Assembly (NCBI GenBank): GCA_009760855.2
Contig: WPIO01000169.1
Location: forward strand, 600,731-664,730
From: Cristatella mucedo
Taxonomy: Eukaryota; Bryozoa; Phylactolaemata; Cristatellidae
Direction: 5' to 3'
Length of the DNA: 64,000 nt
Shown here: positions 1 through 10,966 of the stretch, in pieces
Numbering within the stretch: position 1 is the stretch's first letter
Layout: the number at the start of each line of letters is the position of its first letter
Position numbers and translations under genes: made by a program
The notes under the pieces: model-generated
Database searches by the model: none
Seen by the model: the letters and a program-made list of their open reading frames with translations, nothing else
What the model was told of the DNA's origin: nothing

Positions 1-153
1 GACCCCCACATGACACGGATTGAACACGATCAGACAAGTATGATTTAAACCACGCCAGTGCTGCGTCTGCCAGATCAATCGTTGTTCTCAATCGTTCAAG
101 CTGAACTTCGTGGTCAATGGTGTCGAAGGCAGCAGACAGATCTAGCAGAGCTA
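1..153 (-). mobile_element. L2-A non-LTR retrotransposon fragment, RT region (outer copy, part 1)
   Basis: On the minus strand this reads as part of an L2-like reverse transcriptase, including a decayed version of the motif [11 protein letters not shown] and the following stretch about a light-chain-like [18 protein letters not shown]. It matches the plus-strand copies at 7.1-7.3 kb and 59.0 kb. The same copy continues at 631-1020; the two parts are separated by a nested plus-strand insertion. It runs off the window start. Confidence 0.8.
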
Positions 154-630
154 CAAGGCCCGCCACGGCTTGGCTCCTTAATACCTAGCTGAACTGCTGC
201 ATCAGTTTCAGCCTGTTAGCGCCGTCAGGTCCTGTGTGGACAATAAATTAGCTGTCCCATTCCTCCGCTTAAACACAGATGGCATCAGAAGCTTTAGCTC
301 TGCAGGTTTTAGACTGTGGAACTCGCTTCCACAATTCTTACTCAACGATATCTACTCTCCAACTGCCGACTATGGCACATCTTTTTCAGCGGTCCTGAAC
401 TGCTACTTCTATGCTGCTCACTACCTCAACTGCTCTCCTAACTCTGCAATGCTTCCCACTTTCTCTTTGCTGCGTGAGACGAAGTCTGTTGGCTACCGAA
501 TGCGTACCGAAAGCCGCTTAGGCTGTGAGTGGGCTATACAAAACTCGCCTGCGTAACACCCACATGGTCCTAATGACTGTGTGGAATTACTGACGGAGAT
601 ACATTGCATTACATTACATTACATTACATG
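154..630 (+). mobile_element. L2-A 3' end, nested insertion with ACATT tail
   Basis: A 5'-truncated L2-A copy in plus orientation. It carries the end of ORF2 (ALRSCVDNKLAVPFLRL, then a SAGFRLWNSLPQF-like stretch at 290-350) and the lineage's 3' UTR, which ends in GTGGA-TTACTGACGGAGATA followed by about six ACATT units (601-629). The flanking hexamer GAGCTA occurs at 148-153 and again at 631-636, and looks like a target-site duplication made on insertion into the older minus-strand L2-A. Confidence 0.8.
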
Positions 631-1020
631 GAGCTAGGGCAGTGACATTCCTGTCGTCTTTGCCACGTAGACTGTCATTGTTAACACGGAGGAGAGCAGT
701 TTCAGTGGAATGTTGCCTCTTGAACCCTGATGGAAATGTTTCTGACATTCCTTTATTTTCAATATGTTTAACCAGCTGCTTAGCAACAATTTGTTCAAGA
801 ATCTTTTATAAGAATGGAAGAGGGGAAACTGGGCGATAGTTTGCTAGGACCTCTGTGTCTAATCCAGGCTTTTTAAAAATGGGTCTAACGATTGCCGATT
901 TGAAGGACTTGGGAACGGCCCCTTTTCCCAACGAAGCTCTACAAGTCTTGGTTATGGCAGGTCTAAGTCGGTCTGCCAGTGAAGACCACAGAGATGAAGG
1001 TATAGGGTCTCACCTCTGTC
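631..1020 (-). mobile_element. L2-A non-LTR retrotransposon fragment, RT region (outer copy, part 2)
   Basis: Continuation of the minus-strand L2-A from 1-153, further 5' in the element. The reverse complement matches the segment before DLSAAFD in other copies (compare 7025-7130 and 26870-27030). A CT-rich low-complexity run follows at about 1020-1053. Confidence 0.75.
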
Positions 1021-1053
1021 TCTTCCTCTCACTCTCTCTCTCTCTCCTCTTCA

Positions 1054-1472
1054 GGAATTCCAGAGCTGCTTACAGGAAGGGTGCCTATACATCAGTATTT
1101 ACGCTCGCTCACTTTCGTTGCCTGGTTACGATGCTATACAGCCGTCGTCATTATTGCAACTACTGGCTTTTTGGGGGCAACACTAATCCTAGACCTGCGG
1201 CTATAGCACACGAGCACCTACAATATTATATGACTAGGAGTCGTTCACATGTAACCATGTGCAGTACAGTTTGCTGTTATCGTACTGAATACTGCAATCA
1301 GCTGGAAGCGATTTCTCCCCTATGGCATCAAGAAGTATCAAAAGTGCGTTTTCTGTGCTGAATGTATTGCAGACGAGCATATTTTTATAACCAGCCAGTA
1401 GTTTCCTCATTTACCTCATTTCATCGAGCATTGTAGCTCTACACAACCGAAATGCAATAGAAGTGTGTAATT
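1054..1472. other. No feature recognised
   Basis: Unassigned sequence between an L2-A copy and the polyadenylation signal of the peptide gene on the minus strand. An open frame at 855-1361 (+) crosses from the retroelement into this stretch and is not supported as a gene. Confidence 0.4.
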
Positions 1473-1482
1473 TGACGATAGT

Positions 1483-1488
1483 TTTATT
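1483..1488 (-). terminator. Polyadenylation signal of peptide gene locus 1
   Basis: AATAAA on the minus strand, about 65 nt after the stop codon of the locus 1 gene (stop at 1553-1555). It is the first canonical hexamer downstream and lies at a normal distance, which supports the gene model. Confidence 0.6.
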
Positions 1489-1552
1489 GCAATCATTAGG
1501 TCTTTAAGCTGTACATGTTGCTGTATAGCCGAATTTCAGGTATCGTTACATA

Positions 1553-3920
1553 CTAGTGACGATTTATCAAATTTTTGATAAGTTTTAGACCCAATTTCGC
1601 TAGAATTCCCCAGATTCTCTTGTTTTCGTCGGATTCTGAAAAGTGAGGAGAATTAAGACTTTATTAGGTAATCTATCCAGCTGTAAAAATCACTAAATTA
1701 AATCATAGGACAACTTCTCGTCTAACTGGTCTTGCGTTTGATTACCTTTGAAAATCTCTTTCATTTCATCTTCCAACTCAAGGCTCAGGTCGGCAGTTTC
1801 CTCCAAACTCTGAAATTGAGATAATTTGCGAATGTCAATTACTTTTTGTGTGATCAATCAATATACATCGTATGGAAAATGAAACAACATGTTTTGGGTC
1901 CTAGGTTCACAAAAAAACTTGTTTTTAGCTTTGCGTAGCTCACTATGAGCTAGTTAATAATGAAAAGATGATACACTTATAATAGCACCCTCACTTAACT
2001 CAATCCCTTCCTAGGCACTTTACGTTTGCTTCAGGGAAAGCCCAATGGAATAGTTAGTAGTCGCAACCTGAATAAACAGCAGGAATAAACAGTCGCAACC
2101 TGAATAAATAGCATGCTTAGGGGTGAAATGCACAGGGTTCGATTGCAAGAACGGTTATTGGCAGCCAGCCCAGTGTTGGCACACATGAGCACATTGAGAA
2201 CGAATCACTGAGACCCACTAAATGCTGTTTAAACTAAATGCTTTTTAGTTTCTTTTTAAATGTGCAAAAGTTAGGAGATGTGTGACGCAAGTCGGGAGCC
2301 AGTTCCATGCTCTTGGAGCACACGAACTAAAGGCATGGTCTCCAAAGGATTTGTCATTTCTACGAGGTATAGTGAAAGAGTAAGATTCGCAAATGCGTGT
2401 GGAGAGACCCTGACCTGGTGGGGCAGTAGACCTGATAGGTTGGCTGAAGCCAAAAAATGAAGGGATCTCAAGGTGAGTGACAAAACCTTGAAGTCGATGT
2501 GTTGCATGACTGGGAGCCATAGCAGGTCGGCGAGAAGTGATATGGCGGGGCATTAACAATGTTCACGACAGACAAGCCTAGCTGCAGAGTTTTGGACAAG
2601 CTGTAAGCGCCTGATTGCAAAAGCCAGTAGACCAGCAAGCAGTGAGCTACAGAAGTCAAGACGGAACTTCAAAAATGCATGGATCATCTTAGATGCGGTA
2701 TCCCTATCTAAACAAGCCCGAATTTGAGTAATGTTATGCATCTGAAAGTAGGCATGCTTGACTGTGGAGCTGATGTGGTCGCTTAAAGAAAAGTCACTTT
2801 GGATCATGACAGCTATGTTTTGTGTAGATTCAACGGGAGATACGCTGGCAGAACTGATTTTGAGAGTTAGCCTTCTCAACTGAATGTCATCTGCACAGAA
2901 GTGAAAGCCTAGTTTGTGCTTTGCAGTCCAATCGCCTAGAGGGGGAGTATAAATCATGAAATGAATTAGACCAAGCAAAGATCCGTCAGGTAGCCCAAAT
3001 TTCAGTGGTTCCTCGCATGATCTTTGTCCGTTCACATCAGTACTCTGTAGTCTTACACTGAGATAGGACCCGAACCGTTGCCATTGCGATGCAGTGCAAG
3101 TTATGCCTAGGGGAGATTAGAGACGCTCAAGAATAACTTGGCAATCGATATTATCGAAAGCTACCAAAACATCAAGTGAAGCAAGCAAAGAAAGATACTC
3201 TACCTAAGTCTATATTTATAAGTAGGTCATTATACACCTTAAGCAATGGTGACTCCATGGAGTGATTAGCGCTAAAACCAGACTTGAATTTAAAATGTAG
3301 TTTCAATATACGAGTTCAGTTGGTTTGCCACGACTCGTTCCAGTGTCTTTGATAAAAATGGTACGGTAGAAGGTGGACTGAAGCTCAAGCTACTCATGTT
3401 GTCTTGGTCTAGTGTCGCTTTCTTGAGTAGTGGCTCAACTACTGCCTTTTTAAAATTTGCTTGGACATGACCTCAGGGTAATGAAAGAATAACGATATTA
3501 TTTATGCATAACAGCAGCAGATCTAAGCACCGTAGAATAAGGACGGTGGGAATAGGGTTCAGAAAAGTAGTTGTCGTTTTTGATTGGGATGTAAACTTCA
3601 GGATTAGGTCACTAGTGACTTCCTTGAATGTAGACATTTAGGTTCTGTAAAGAATTGGGGTCCGGAATTCCATGATGGTGGCTGCCAATTTAGAGATGGA
3701 CTTCCTGATCTTGTCTATGTTATTGACAAATAAGCTAGAGAAGCGTTCAGCTAGATCATGACAGGGATCACTGAGTAATAAACTAACCTGAGAGCCTTGG
3801 TCAAGATGTTTTACAGTACATAATCGCCAATTAAAATTAACATTGCTCATATTAACTTACTGCAGACGTCACCAGACTGATCATCAGTACGACGACAACG
3901 GCGAAAGCTGCGGTCTTCAT
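1553..3920 (-). CDS. Secreted prepro-peptide, probable linear antimicrobial/cytolytic peptide precursor (locus 1, intact, 3 coding exons)
   Basis: Coding exons on the minus strand are 3861-3920 (20 codons), 1746-1809 (64 nt) and 1553-1635 (83 nt including TAG), giving 68 residues. All four splice junctions are GT..AG, and phases fit (0, then 1). Residues 1-20 form a signal peptide: Met-Lys-Thr, a hydrophobic Ala/Phe/Val/Leu/Met core, then Thr-Ser-Ala. Residues 21-48 are an acidic pro-region (11 Asp/Glu, 4 basic) ending Lys-Arg. Residues 49-68 start Ile-Trp-Gly, have Lys at mature positions 7, 11 and 14, Arg 19 and His 20, and no acidic residue; the i, i+4, i+7 spacing of Lys gives one charged helix face. 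This is the design of propeptide-masked helical host-defence peptides released by a furin-type protease. Intron 1 holds an L2-B insertion. Seen: exons, motifs, relatives at 33 and 50 kb. Inferred: secretion and membrane activity. No named family is recognised; expression is unproven. Confidence 0.72.
1965..3825 (-). mobile_element. L2-B retrotransposon, 5'-truncated, inside intron 1 of peptide locus 1
   Basis: Minus-strand L2-B, same orientation as the host gene. The 3' UTR (GCGCTTTA/CAAATGTAAAG-type end) begins near 1970 and the copy extends into sequence matching the start of the longer copy at 52.6 kb. RT and C-terminal coding is broken into frames at 2245-2559, 2468-2659 and 2553-3035. 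Removing about 1.86 kb from the 2.05-kb intron leaves about 190 bp, close to the 208-210 bp intron 1 of loci 2 and 3, so the insertion explains the long intron. Confidence 0.8.
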
Positions 3921-3924
3921 TTTT

Positions 3925-4535
3925 CTGAAATTATATCACAGGACTTGGATATCAGCCACCTAAAATGTATCATATAATCACTTAGGCTAGTTCACGTTCG
4001 CAATTTCGTTTGTAAAGTTTACTTGTTTTAATGGCGAGAAAACCGGTAATCTACAAGTTTGGGGGAAATGACAGTGATTGAGGAATTGCAATTAGCATCT
4101 TACTAGTGTTTTCAACATCTTCACGATTGCAAGAGCTTATGAATTAACCTCTAAGCTCCATTGTTGAGAATGGCCGGTTCGAGCAATAGCCCACCTTAAA
4201 ATATATACCTGAACCTATACCTGAAAGAAGCTCATTCAGGTTTTGAAAATTTCATTCGTAAGCATTCATGCACATGCAAAGGATTTTCCGGAAAGATTGA
4301 CACTAAATAATTTAAATTAAGAGCCGGCCCTAATAGGTTGGTACACACCAAATCAGTGAAATCATTTCAAAGCGTGTGGCTCGCTAGGTAGCTGGTGACT
4401 TTAAAGACACGTCTCGTTTTGGAGCTCGACTTAGTAGCCAGCTAACAGACCACACAAACCGTATTACAGACCGAACAACGCTCAATTGGGATACTTTTCA
4501 TCTAGACGAGAAGATTCTCCTATAGAACTACTTAC
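3925..4535 (-). other. Putative 5' UTR intron of peptide locus 1
   Basis: About 610 bp between the predicted noncoding exon and the signal-peptide exon, without retroelement sequence. Several blocks are shared with the same region of locus 2 (for example the TGTCTTTAA block near 4405 and 32575, and CGGCTCTT near 4325 and 32658), so the loci are related beyond the exons. Confidence 0.45.
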
Positions 4536-4597
4536 CTTTTGCTGGGATATCAAGCCGGAACTGCACTATTCTGCGATTGTGTTTCTCTTAATATACT
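4536..4597 (-). promoter_or_regulatory. Putative core promoter and 5' noncoding exon of peptide locus 1
   Basis: On the minus strand a TATA-like element (GTATATTAAG, 4588-4597) is followed about 50 nt later by AAAAG/GTAAGT, a strong splice donor at 4534-4535. The stretch between contains AGTTCCGGCT, which recurs in the matching position of locus 2 (about 32426-32435, plus strand). The predicted noncoding exon would splice to the acceptor before exon 1 (3925-3926), 4 nt ahead of ATG. The intervening 4535-3925 has patches of similarity to 32452-33052. Spliced-leader trans-splicing onto the same acceptor is an alternative. Confidence 0.4.
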
Positions 4598-4864
4598 ACT
4601 GACTATACGGGTGGTAACTTTTATCACGTCTTCAGACTAGCTGAGCGTTTAGCTAAGTTCTGCGAAAACCATGGTGCTACGAGAAAAAGAAAACTTTGCC
4701 TACTATTTGTATCATATGGCAAGGCGCCAGCATAATTGCGTCCACGTCAACGTTATTTCCATATATATATTTTTAACTGTGGGTTTTATTGGTAACAGTA
4801 TACTGAAATCAGGAAAGCTTAGAAATTCAGAGAAATTATTTTTAACGCAAAAAATTATAGACTG

Positions 4865-5012
4865 CTTTGATGCTCGGATCAAAGTGCTCGCCTTTAAACA
4901 CCTTGATGCAAGTGCCATCCTATATGATTCAGGAGATGGGCTCCAGCCCTTCTGTATATGTGGGGTGCCTGGATAAAGATTCAGTATTTGTGGTGCTACG
5001 GAAATTAAATAC
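4865..5012 (+). mobile_element. SINE-1 copy (tRNA-like head, L2-like 3' end), diverged
   Basis: A box-B-like GGGCTCCAGCCC (4938-4949) is followed by GGTGCCTGGATAAAGATT (4964-4981) and a run similar to the L2-B 3' end. The same order is found at 44268-44418 (-) and 31985-32125 (-). The copy explains the open frame at 4671-4976, whose C-terminal residues simply translate the SINE. Confidence 0.5.
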
Positions 5013-5016
5013 ATTT

Positions 5017-7014
5017 TTTCATTATTTTTTGCCGAAAGCTTATTAAGACGCTGCATTTTGCATACTATCGTTCCCAGTGAACACTTAGGCTTTCGTGGTG
5101 AGCAGAATCTTTTCTCTCTATAAATAGACTCAGATAAGCCTTGGTAACATGCTTTCCGATTAGTACCGAATTCAATTTTTATAAACTAAAGCCAAAACTC
5201 GTATGGGCTGCTTATAAAATACAATTCTAGCACACGAGACGATAAATTCCCGTGACTGAATATTATACTACTAAATTTCGCTTACTTTATGTATGACAGT
5301 TACAGTTATTTTTTGTGCGACCTTGAATAACAATATTCAATAAGCGCCAGGTTATTTTCAGAATGAAAACTGCTGCAAAAACATTTTACAAACAATTGAA
5401 ACAATATGATGCAAGCAGCCAAAGCAGTGGAGCTGAAATACAACCAATTGCAAGTATCTTGATTTAAACTAGCGTTTTCGTGGAATTACTTTGACTAATA
5501 CTATCAATTCTTCACGAGATCAATACGTTCTAAATGATGATGCTAAGTCTCGCATATCTCTGCCGCAAAAGAAACAAATATATAGCTCGTGCTTTTACAA
5601 AAATAGGTATAACCGAGTGATTTTAGACATACTGTATAGTAACGAGAAAACATGACCCAAATGCAAGCACTCATCCTACTTCAGCTCGTTCAAGAAGGCA
5701 TGCGATGTGAAACTAAAAAGAGCGATACAGACTCTGACTGGTTGAATGAAATAACGATTCACAGTTCGATCGGCTAAGAATATGGGAAAAATAAAATGCT
5801 TTTTCGATTTCAAATTGGTAAGTGCGGTTTTTATACATGGTTTAATATATTTATACATTTTTTATATATTATAAGACCATATACCTTATTACTGCAAAGG
5901 TAAGGTAAATGGGAATTTGTTTCTTAACGAAAAATTTAATGACCAAAGTGTGGGGTTCAAGGCTTTGAGTTTAATAAGGCTGTCCTGCTGCACATTGGCT
6001 TGTCTAATCGTCATCACTTATCTTTGAAAAGACGATAGGTTTCAGTGGGCTGCTTTGTCTGTGCTAGGGGCAACCAAAGTAGGCTACTCGAATGTAGGGC
6101 TAAAAATCCAGCGGGAATTGTATAGCTTCCTGTCATTGGTATGAACATTAGAGCCAACGTCATGTTTGACATCAGAAGTAGTACTAGGACAATGCGGATA
6201 GTGATAAGTAGGGATACGTAAGATTAAACTCGAGGGACCAGTCGGACTTGATTCGGTCATTGATGATATAAAGGCATTTGCAAGTATACCCGAAACGGCA
6301 GCAGTCTGACCTATAGTTTCGAACCGTTCCAGTAAAAACAGGCACGTAGAGAGCTCCCTGAAAGTATTCAATTTTCAGGTTTGTCCCGTTTGTCCGATAA
6401 AGACTAGAACAATTAGCAGTGAGAACTGATTCCTATTAGTATTATTCATATTAGCCGGGTAAAAATAATATCGAAGCTGTTTAAAAGCAATGAATACCTA
6501 CTAAGCCGATTGAAATTCGCTAAACAAGATTTCACAACCTGATGCGTTTGCATTGCTACTTAGATAAAACTCCAATGAGTGAATAGGATTGGGTTTTCTA
6601 GCAGGCTTTACCTTAGAAATCCTTGAGTTCAGGCAGCTGAGATTAGAGACAATGTACTGTGATAGCCGACACGTGGAAACGGTAGGGTCAAAATTGGGCA
6701 CATTGTTAACGAGTTTAGGCTAAACTTTTGTTAGAATGCGATTAATGTCAACCCTTATCACACTAAAACTACATACAATAGTTACAAATTTACTGGCTAC
6801 CAAACTTTATCAATAAATAGAAAATCAAAGTAGTCTCGAATAGGTTATAAAGGCTGCTAACATTCGAAAATACTTTTTCAGCAATACAGCTGAATTATCT
6901 AGTTTTCCTTCTTCTTTTCTTGTTACATATGATTGAACGAAATTGCCGCTAAGCAGCTGGTTGCACTTACTGAAAAGAAAAAAAATGTCAGAAATCAGGG
7001 CTAAATCAGGGTTC
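5017..7014. other. No gene or repeat recognised
   Basis: About 2 kb of AT-rich sequence without recognisable coding or retroelement motifs. Short open frames on either strand have no recognisable domains. A plus-strand TATA-like CTATAAATAG lies at about 5119-5128, with no gene found behind it. Confidence 0.4.
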
Positions 7015-8432
7015 AAAGGTTTAAATCAGGGTTCAAGAGGCAGCACTCCACGGAAACTGCTCTCCTCCGTGTTAGCAATGACATTGTACGTGGCAACGAC
7101 GACGGCAATGTCACTGCCCTAGCTCTGCTAGATCTATCAGGTGCCTTCGACACCGTTGATCACGATGTTCTACTTGAACGATAGAGAACAACGATGGATC
7201 TGGCTGACGAGGCACTGGCGTGGTTTAATTCGTACCTTTCTGATTGGGTTCAATCCGTGTCGTATTGGGGTCAGGTCTCACACATGAAAAGGGTAACCTG
7301 TGGAGTTCCTCAAGGGTCTGTCATCGGTCCAATCCCGTTATCCTTTTACCTCTGGGAAAACTTATTAAAACACTGGAATATGACAACACTTTTATGCTTA
7401 CGATACTCAGCTGTTTTTTTTTATTCAAACCGTCGGAATCTGCAGCAGTACCCAATAAACTGAACACTTGCCTTGCCGAAATTCGATCACGGATGTCGGA
7501 AAAGTTCTTGAAACTAAATGAAAATAAAACTAAACTACTGCTCATAGCACAACCTAAGCGTGTGACTGGATTAAAACGCGTTGCTCTTCTAATATGTGAT
7601 GATGTTGTGGGACAATCACCACGTGCTTGAAATTCAGGTGTCGTTTTCGACAGCTGCCTCAATTTTGAAATCTTCGTTCAGAATACTGCTTCTACAGCTA
7701 ACCATCACGTCCAATTCCTATCTAAGGCTGGGAGCTTACTTCCACAGTGGCTTGCAACAAATTTAACTAGCTCCTTACTTCTGTCCTGGCTTGATTATTG
7801 TAATTGCCTTTTAGCGGGTTACCAAAGAAAGCTATTATGCCTTTACAGTGAACTATGAATATGGCTGCAAGTCTAGTGTTCAAGTATTAGAGGTTGGAGT
7901 ACGCGTCTCCTTTGTTAAAAGAACTAGGATGAATGCCGGTTGAGCAATTGATACAGAGCATAGTTCTTACGCTAACCCACAAAGCCCGCCACGGCTTAGC
8001 TCATGCGTACGTAGCTGATCTGCTGCACCAATTTCAGCCTGTAAGCGCCCTCAGGTCCTGTGTGGACAATAAATTAGCTGTTCAATTCCTCTGCTCAAAG
8101 ACCGTCCACCACACAAGCATTAGTGCTGCAGGTCCCAAACTGTGGAACTCACTTCCACAATTCTCACGCAACGGCGATTGCTCTGCTGCTGCCGACTATG
8201 GCTCATCCTTTTCATCTGTAATAACCGGCTACTTCTGTGCTACTCACTACCTCATCTGCACTCCTGACTCTGCTATGCTTCCCACTTTCTCTCTGTTCTT
8301 GTGAGACGAATGCGTACCGAAAGCTGATTAGGCTGTGAGTGGGCTATACAAAACGCTCCTCCGTAACACCAACATAGTCTTTATGGATTTGTTGAGTTAC
8401 AGACAGAGATACATTACATTACATTACACTAC
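7015..8432 (+). mobile_element. L2-A retrotransposon, 5'-truncated, with ATTAC tail
   Basis: RT coding starts near 7025 and includes SGAFDTVDHDVLLER then a stop (7185), WFNSYLSDWVQSV, MKRVTCGVPQGSVIGP (7285-7335) and, in a shifted frame, KFLKLNENKTKLLLIAQPK (7500-7560). The thumb/C-terminal part (HKARHGLAHAYVADLLHQF) is open at 7933-8304. The 3' UTR ends in GAGATACATTACATTACATTAC. Internal stops and frameshifts show a dead copy; the YADD catalytic box is degraded (a T-run and deletions near 7410). Confidence 0.85.
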
Positions 8433-8884
8433 GTTGTTTGTGGAACATGAGGCTTCCATGCAAGTTGGAATTTGGCGAGGGGACTGTGATGCGAGTCAGA
8501 AAAAGGGAAAAAGTTGAGAGACGGTATGAGTGAGAGGTTTCGGAAGAGAGGAAGAGACCACGTGTCTTGGTCACGTGACCCGATACCCGTGACAATCGCA
8601 ACCGGCATGACGAAGGATAGACTGTTATTTTCAAACATAGTTTTCGTTTAGTTCATTTCCTTGGCTGCTAGCCCGGAAACAAAATGATGATACTGACAAT
8701 AACGTTGTCAAGGATAGAATTAGCCGCCCACGTCACGACAAATTTAGCCGGCGGCTTTGCCTACTGCTTTGCACTTTTTAGTAGTTAAGGAGAGAAGGAT
8801 TATATAATAAATATTGAAAGACTGCATCGCGCCGTCGAAGAACCCAATCTCTATCTAAACAGTAGGCATTTGCTTTAAATGAAG
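8433..8884. other. No feature recognised
   Basis: Short spacer between L2-A and L2-B remnants. It includes a purine-rich patch (8500-8560) and CCCGGAAAC near 8672. No coding potential is convincing. Confidence 0.35.
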
Positions 8885-9110
8885 AGTGACTGATCAGTTG
8901 GTTGTTGACATGCTCAACAAGCTTACAAGGCAACAAGCGTAACATGGTTGAAGGACACACGTACAGGGACAGCATACAAATGTGATTACTGGCAGCATGC
9001 TCAACACCAGCACACATAAACACGCTGAGGACGAATTATATCTACTCGCTAAACGATGTGAGCGATGTATATGTTTTTAGCTTCTTTTAAATGTCGTAAT
9101 GAAGTGCCTA
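8885..9110 (-). mobile_element. L2-B 3' UTR remnant
   Basis: The reverse complement matches the 3' UTR of L2-B (GTGCTTATG.., TGACACTGTGCATGCTGCCACT-type stretch) as in 55490-55560, with many substitutions. Confidence 0.6.
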
Positions 9111-9184
9111 GATAGAGATTATTATTACGTCCTCGTTTCAAATGTAAAAATATTATAATTATCTATACTTTGCACAAACGTCTG

Positions 9185-9562
9185 ATCCTATGGAGACAGT
9201 GCCTTTATTTTGTACGGTCTCAAATCCTGGAACTCACTTCCGACTTGCGAGACGACATCTCCTAGTTTAACCCCATTGAAAAAGAAACTAAATACATTGT
9301 TATTTATCACAGCATAAAGTGGGTCCATTTGATTCGTCCTTTATGTGCTTATGCTTGCAGATGCATTGCATGCTGCAGAAAACCACACTTACAAGCTGAC
9401 CTTGTTCAAGTCGCCCAAATTATGCTATTATTCTCGTTTATTAGGCAATATACCACTGACTAGTCGATCGTTTTTCCTGTTCGGCAAATGTAAAGCGCCT
9501 AAAGAGAGATTGAGTTCTCTGAGGTACCTTTGTAAAGTTTATTATTATTATTACTATTATCA
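9185..9562 (+). mobile_element. L2-B 3' end
   Basis: Matches the end of L2-B ORF2 (about TVSNPGTHFRL in broken frame, near 9210-9245) and 3' UTR, ending in AAATGTAAAGCGCCTAAAGA, then ATTATTATTATTACTATTAT. It lies next to minus-strand L2-B remnants on both sides. Confidence 0.7.
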
Positions 9563-9594
9563 TGTGAGGGACAGCGTTTACGCCAGGTAGAAGT

Positions 9595-10690
9595 AACTTC
9601 TAGGCTTTCTAAGGGTGCAAACTGAAGGTAGGGTTTCCAAAGGATTCGAGGTTTCTATAAGGTGTGGGTAAAAAATTCGATTCAGAAAAAACAGGTGGTA
9701 CGATGCTTAGCCTGGTGAAGGAATAGATCACATTGGTAGGCTGGAGCGAAAGAACGAAAGGACCTTAAAGAGAGCGTCAGAACCTTGAAGTCGCTGCTTG
9801 ACTGAGAGCCAGTGCAGGTCGGAAATACGTGGCGGAGGATGCAACTGCGACGCTAACGACAGATCAGCTTGGCCACTAGTTTCTTCACCAGCTCGATTGA
9901 AAAGGCTGATAGACTAGCAATCAGTGAGTTACAGAAGTAAAGATGGGATATAATAAATTCACGGACCAGTGTAGATGTAATATCTATGGCTTAAAAAGAA
10001 TGAATTCTAGCAATTTTATGCAGTTAAATGTAGGCATAGTTGACCTTGGAGCTAACATGGTCGTCTAAGGAAAAGACAATTTGAAACAGTACATCTATGT
10101 TTCGAACAGATTCATCATAAAATACGCTAGCAGAGCCGATCTGGAGTGTTATTTTTTCAATATCCGAATCACACTCGGTTCGTGCATAGCTGTTAAGTAC
10201 GTGTTATCATCACTCCATTAAAGAAAGGTTGCTGACATCCATGAGCGGATTTTATCAATACAAGCAATGAGGGAGTTGACAGAATACGACATGCTGAAAG
10301 GCTGGGAGGCACCAAAGCAAAGGTACGCCGAGTGTCATCTGCATAGAAGTGAAAGTCCAGGTTGTGCCCAAAACTACATAGGCAAGAGGGAGAGTATACA
10401 CTGAGAAAGGAATCTAACCAGGCACAGAGCCTTGAGTGGCCCCAAACGTCAGTGGCTCCTCGGATTATCTTTGTCTGTTCACCTCTATACTGACATATTA
10501 TCTACACCTTTCCAGGGCTGTGCTAATGATGCACTAGTGGAATGAGAGGCGCTGGAGAAGGACTCGGGAACAATCGTACTAAAAGCTGCCGAAAGATCGA
10601 GCAAAATCAGCAAAGAGACCCTACTTAAATCTGCATTCCCAAGAAGTTCGTTTCGCAATAGAAGCGTTGCCTGCTCCCGCACTTCTTATA
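9595..10690 (-). mobile_element. L2-B retrotransposon fragment, no 3' UTR
   Basis: The reverse complement covers the RT region ([17 protein letters not shown], about 10630-10580) through the YLCF, DDIR and SRLDFCNSLL-equivalent segments to the ORF2 C-terminus near 9600. Heavily mutated; only short frames remain (10485-10682). Confidence 0.75.
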
Positions 10691-10966
10691 CTTAGTCTCT
10701 AGGTCAAGTTAAACCAAATTTTATAAACAAAAGGGAATTATTTAAAAGTATTGCATTTCCTTACGTTCATTTGGAAGGTGCTTGATCTGTGCATAAATTT
10801 AATAGCACTTTATTAGTTTGTAAAAACCGTAGGTATTGAGGGTGACTGGACTTAGTACACACTAGTATTTGTTTGCACGAAGAAGACGCAAGTTTTGAGT
10901 CGAGTTTAGAGTAGAAGCGAACATGGAGTGCTAACTCAACACGTTCGTGAGGTACCCGAGGAGAAA

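Noticed and set aside
1746-1809. Initial reading of the 64-nt exons as the C-terminal exon of an aldo-keto reductase (pattern L..E....I)
   Set aside because: Upstream exons encode only a signal peptide and the downstream exon ends after a dibasic site and a short peptide; the whole gene fits a small secreted precursor, and no barrel exons exist nearby.
4671-4976. 101-codon frame that looked like a membrane protein
   Set aside because: Its C-terminal third is the translation of a SINE-1 copy, and the rest has no support.
5652-5771. Forty-codon plus-strand frame starting with a Leu-rich segment, possible small secreted protein
   Set aside because: Hydrophobic stretch is short and interrupted, there is no relative in the window, and flanking splice signals are weak.
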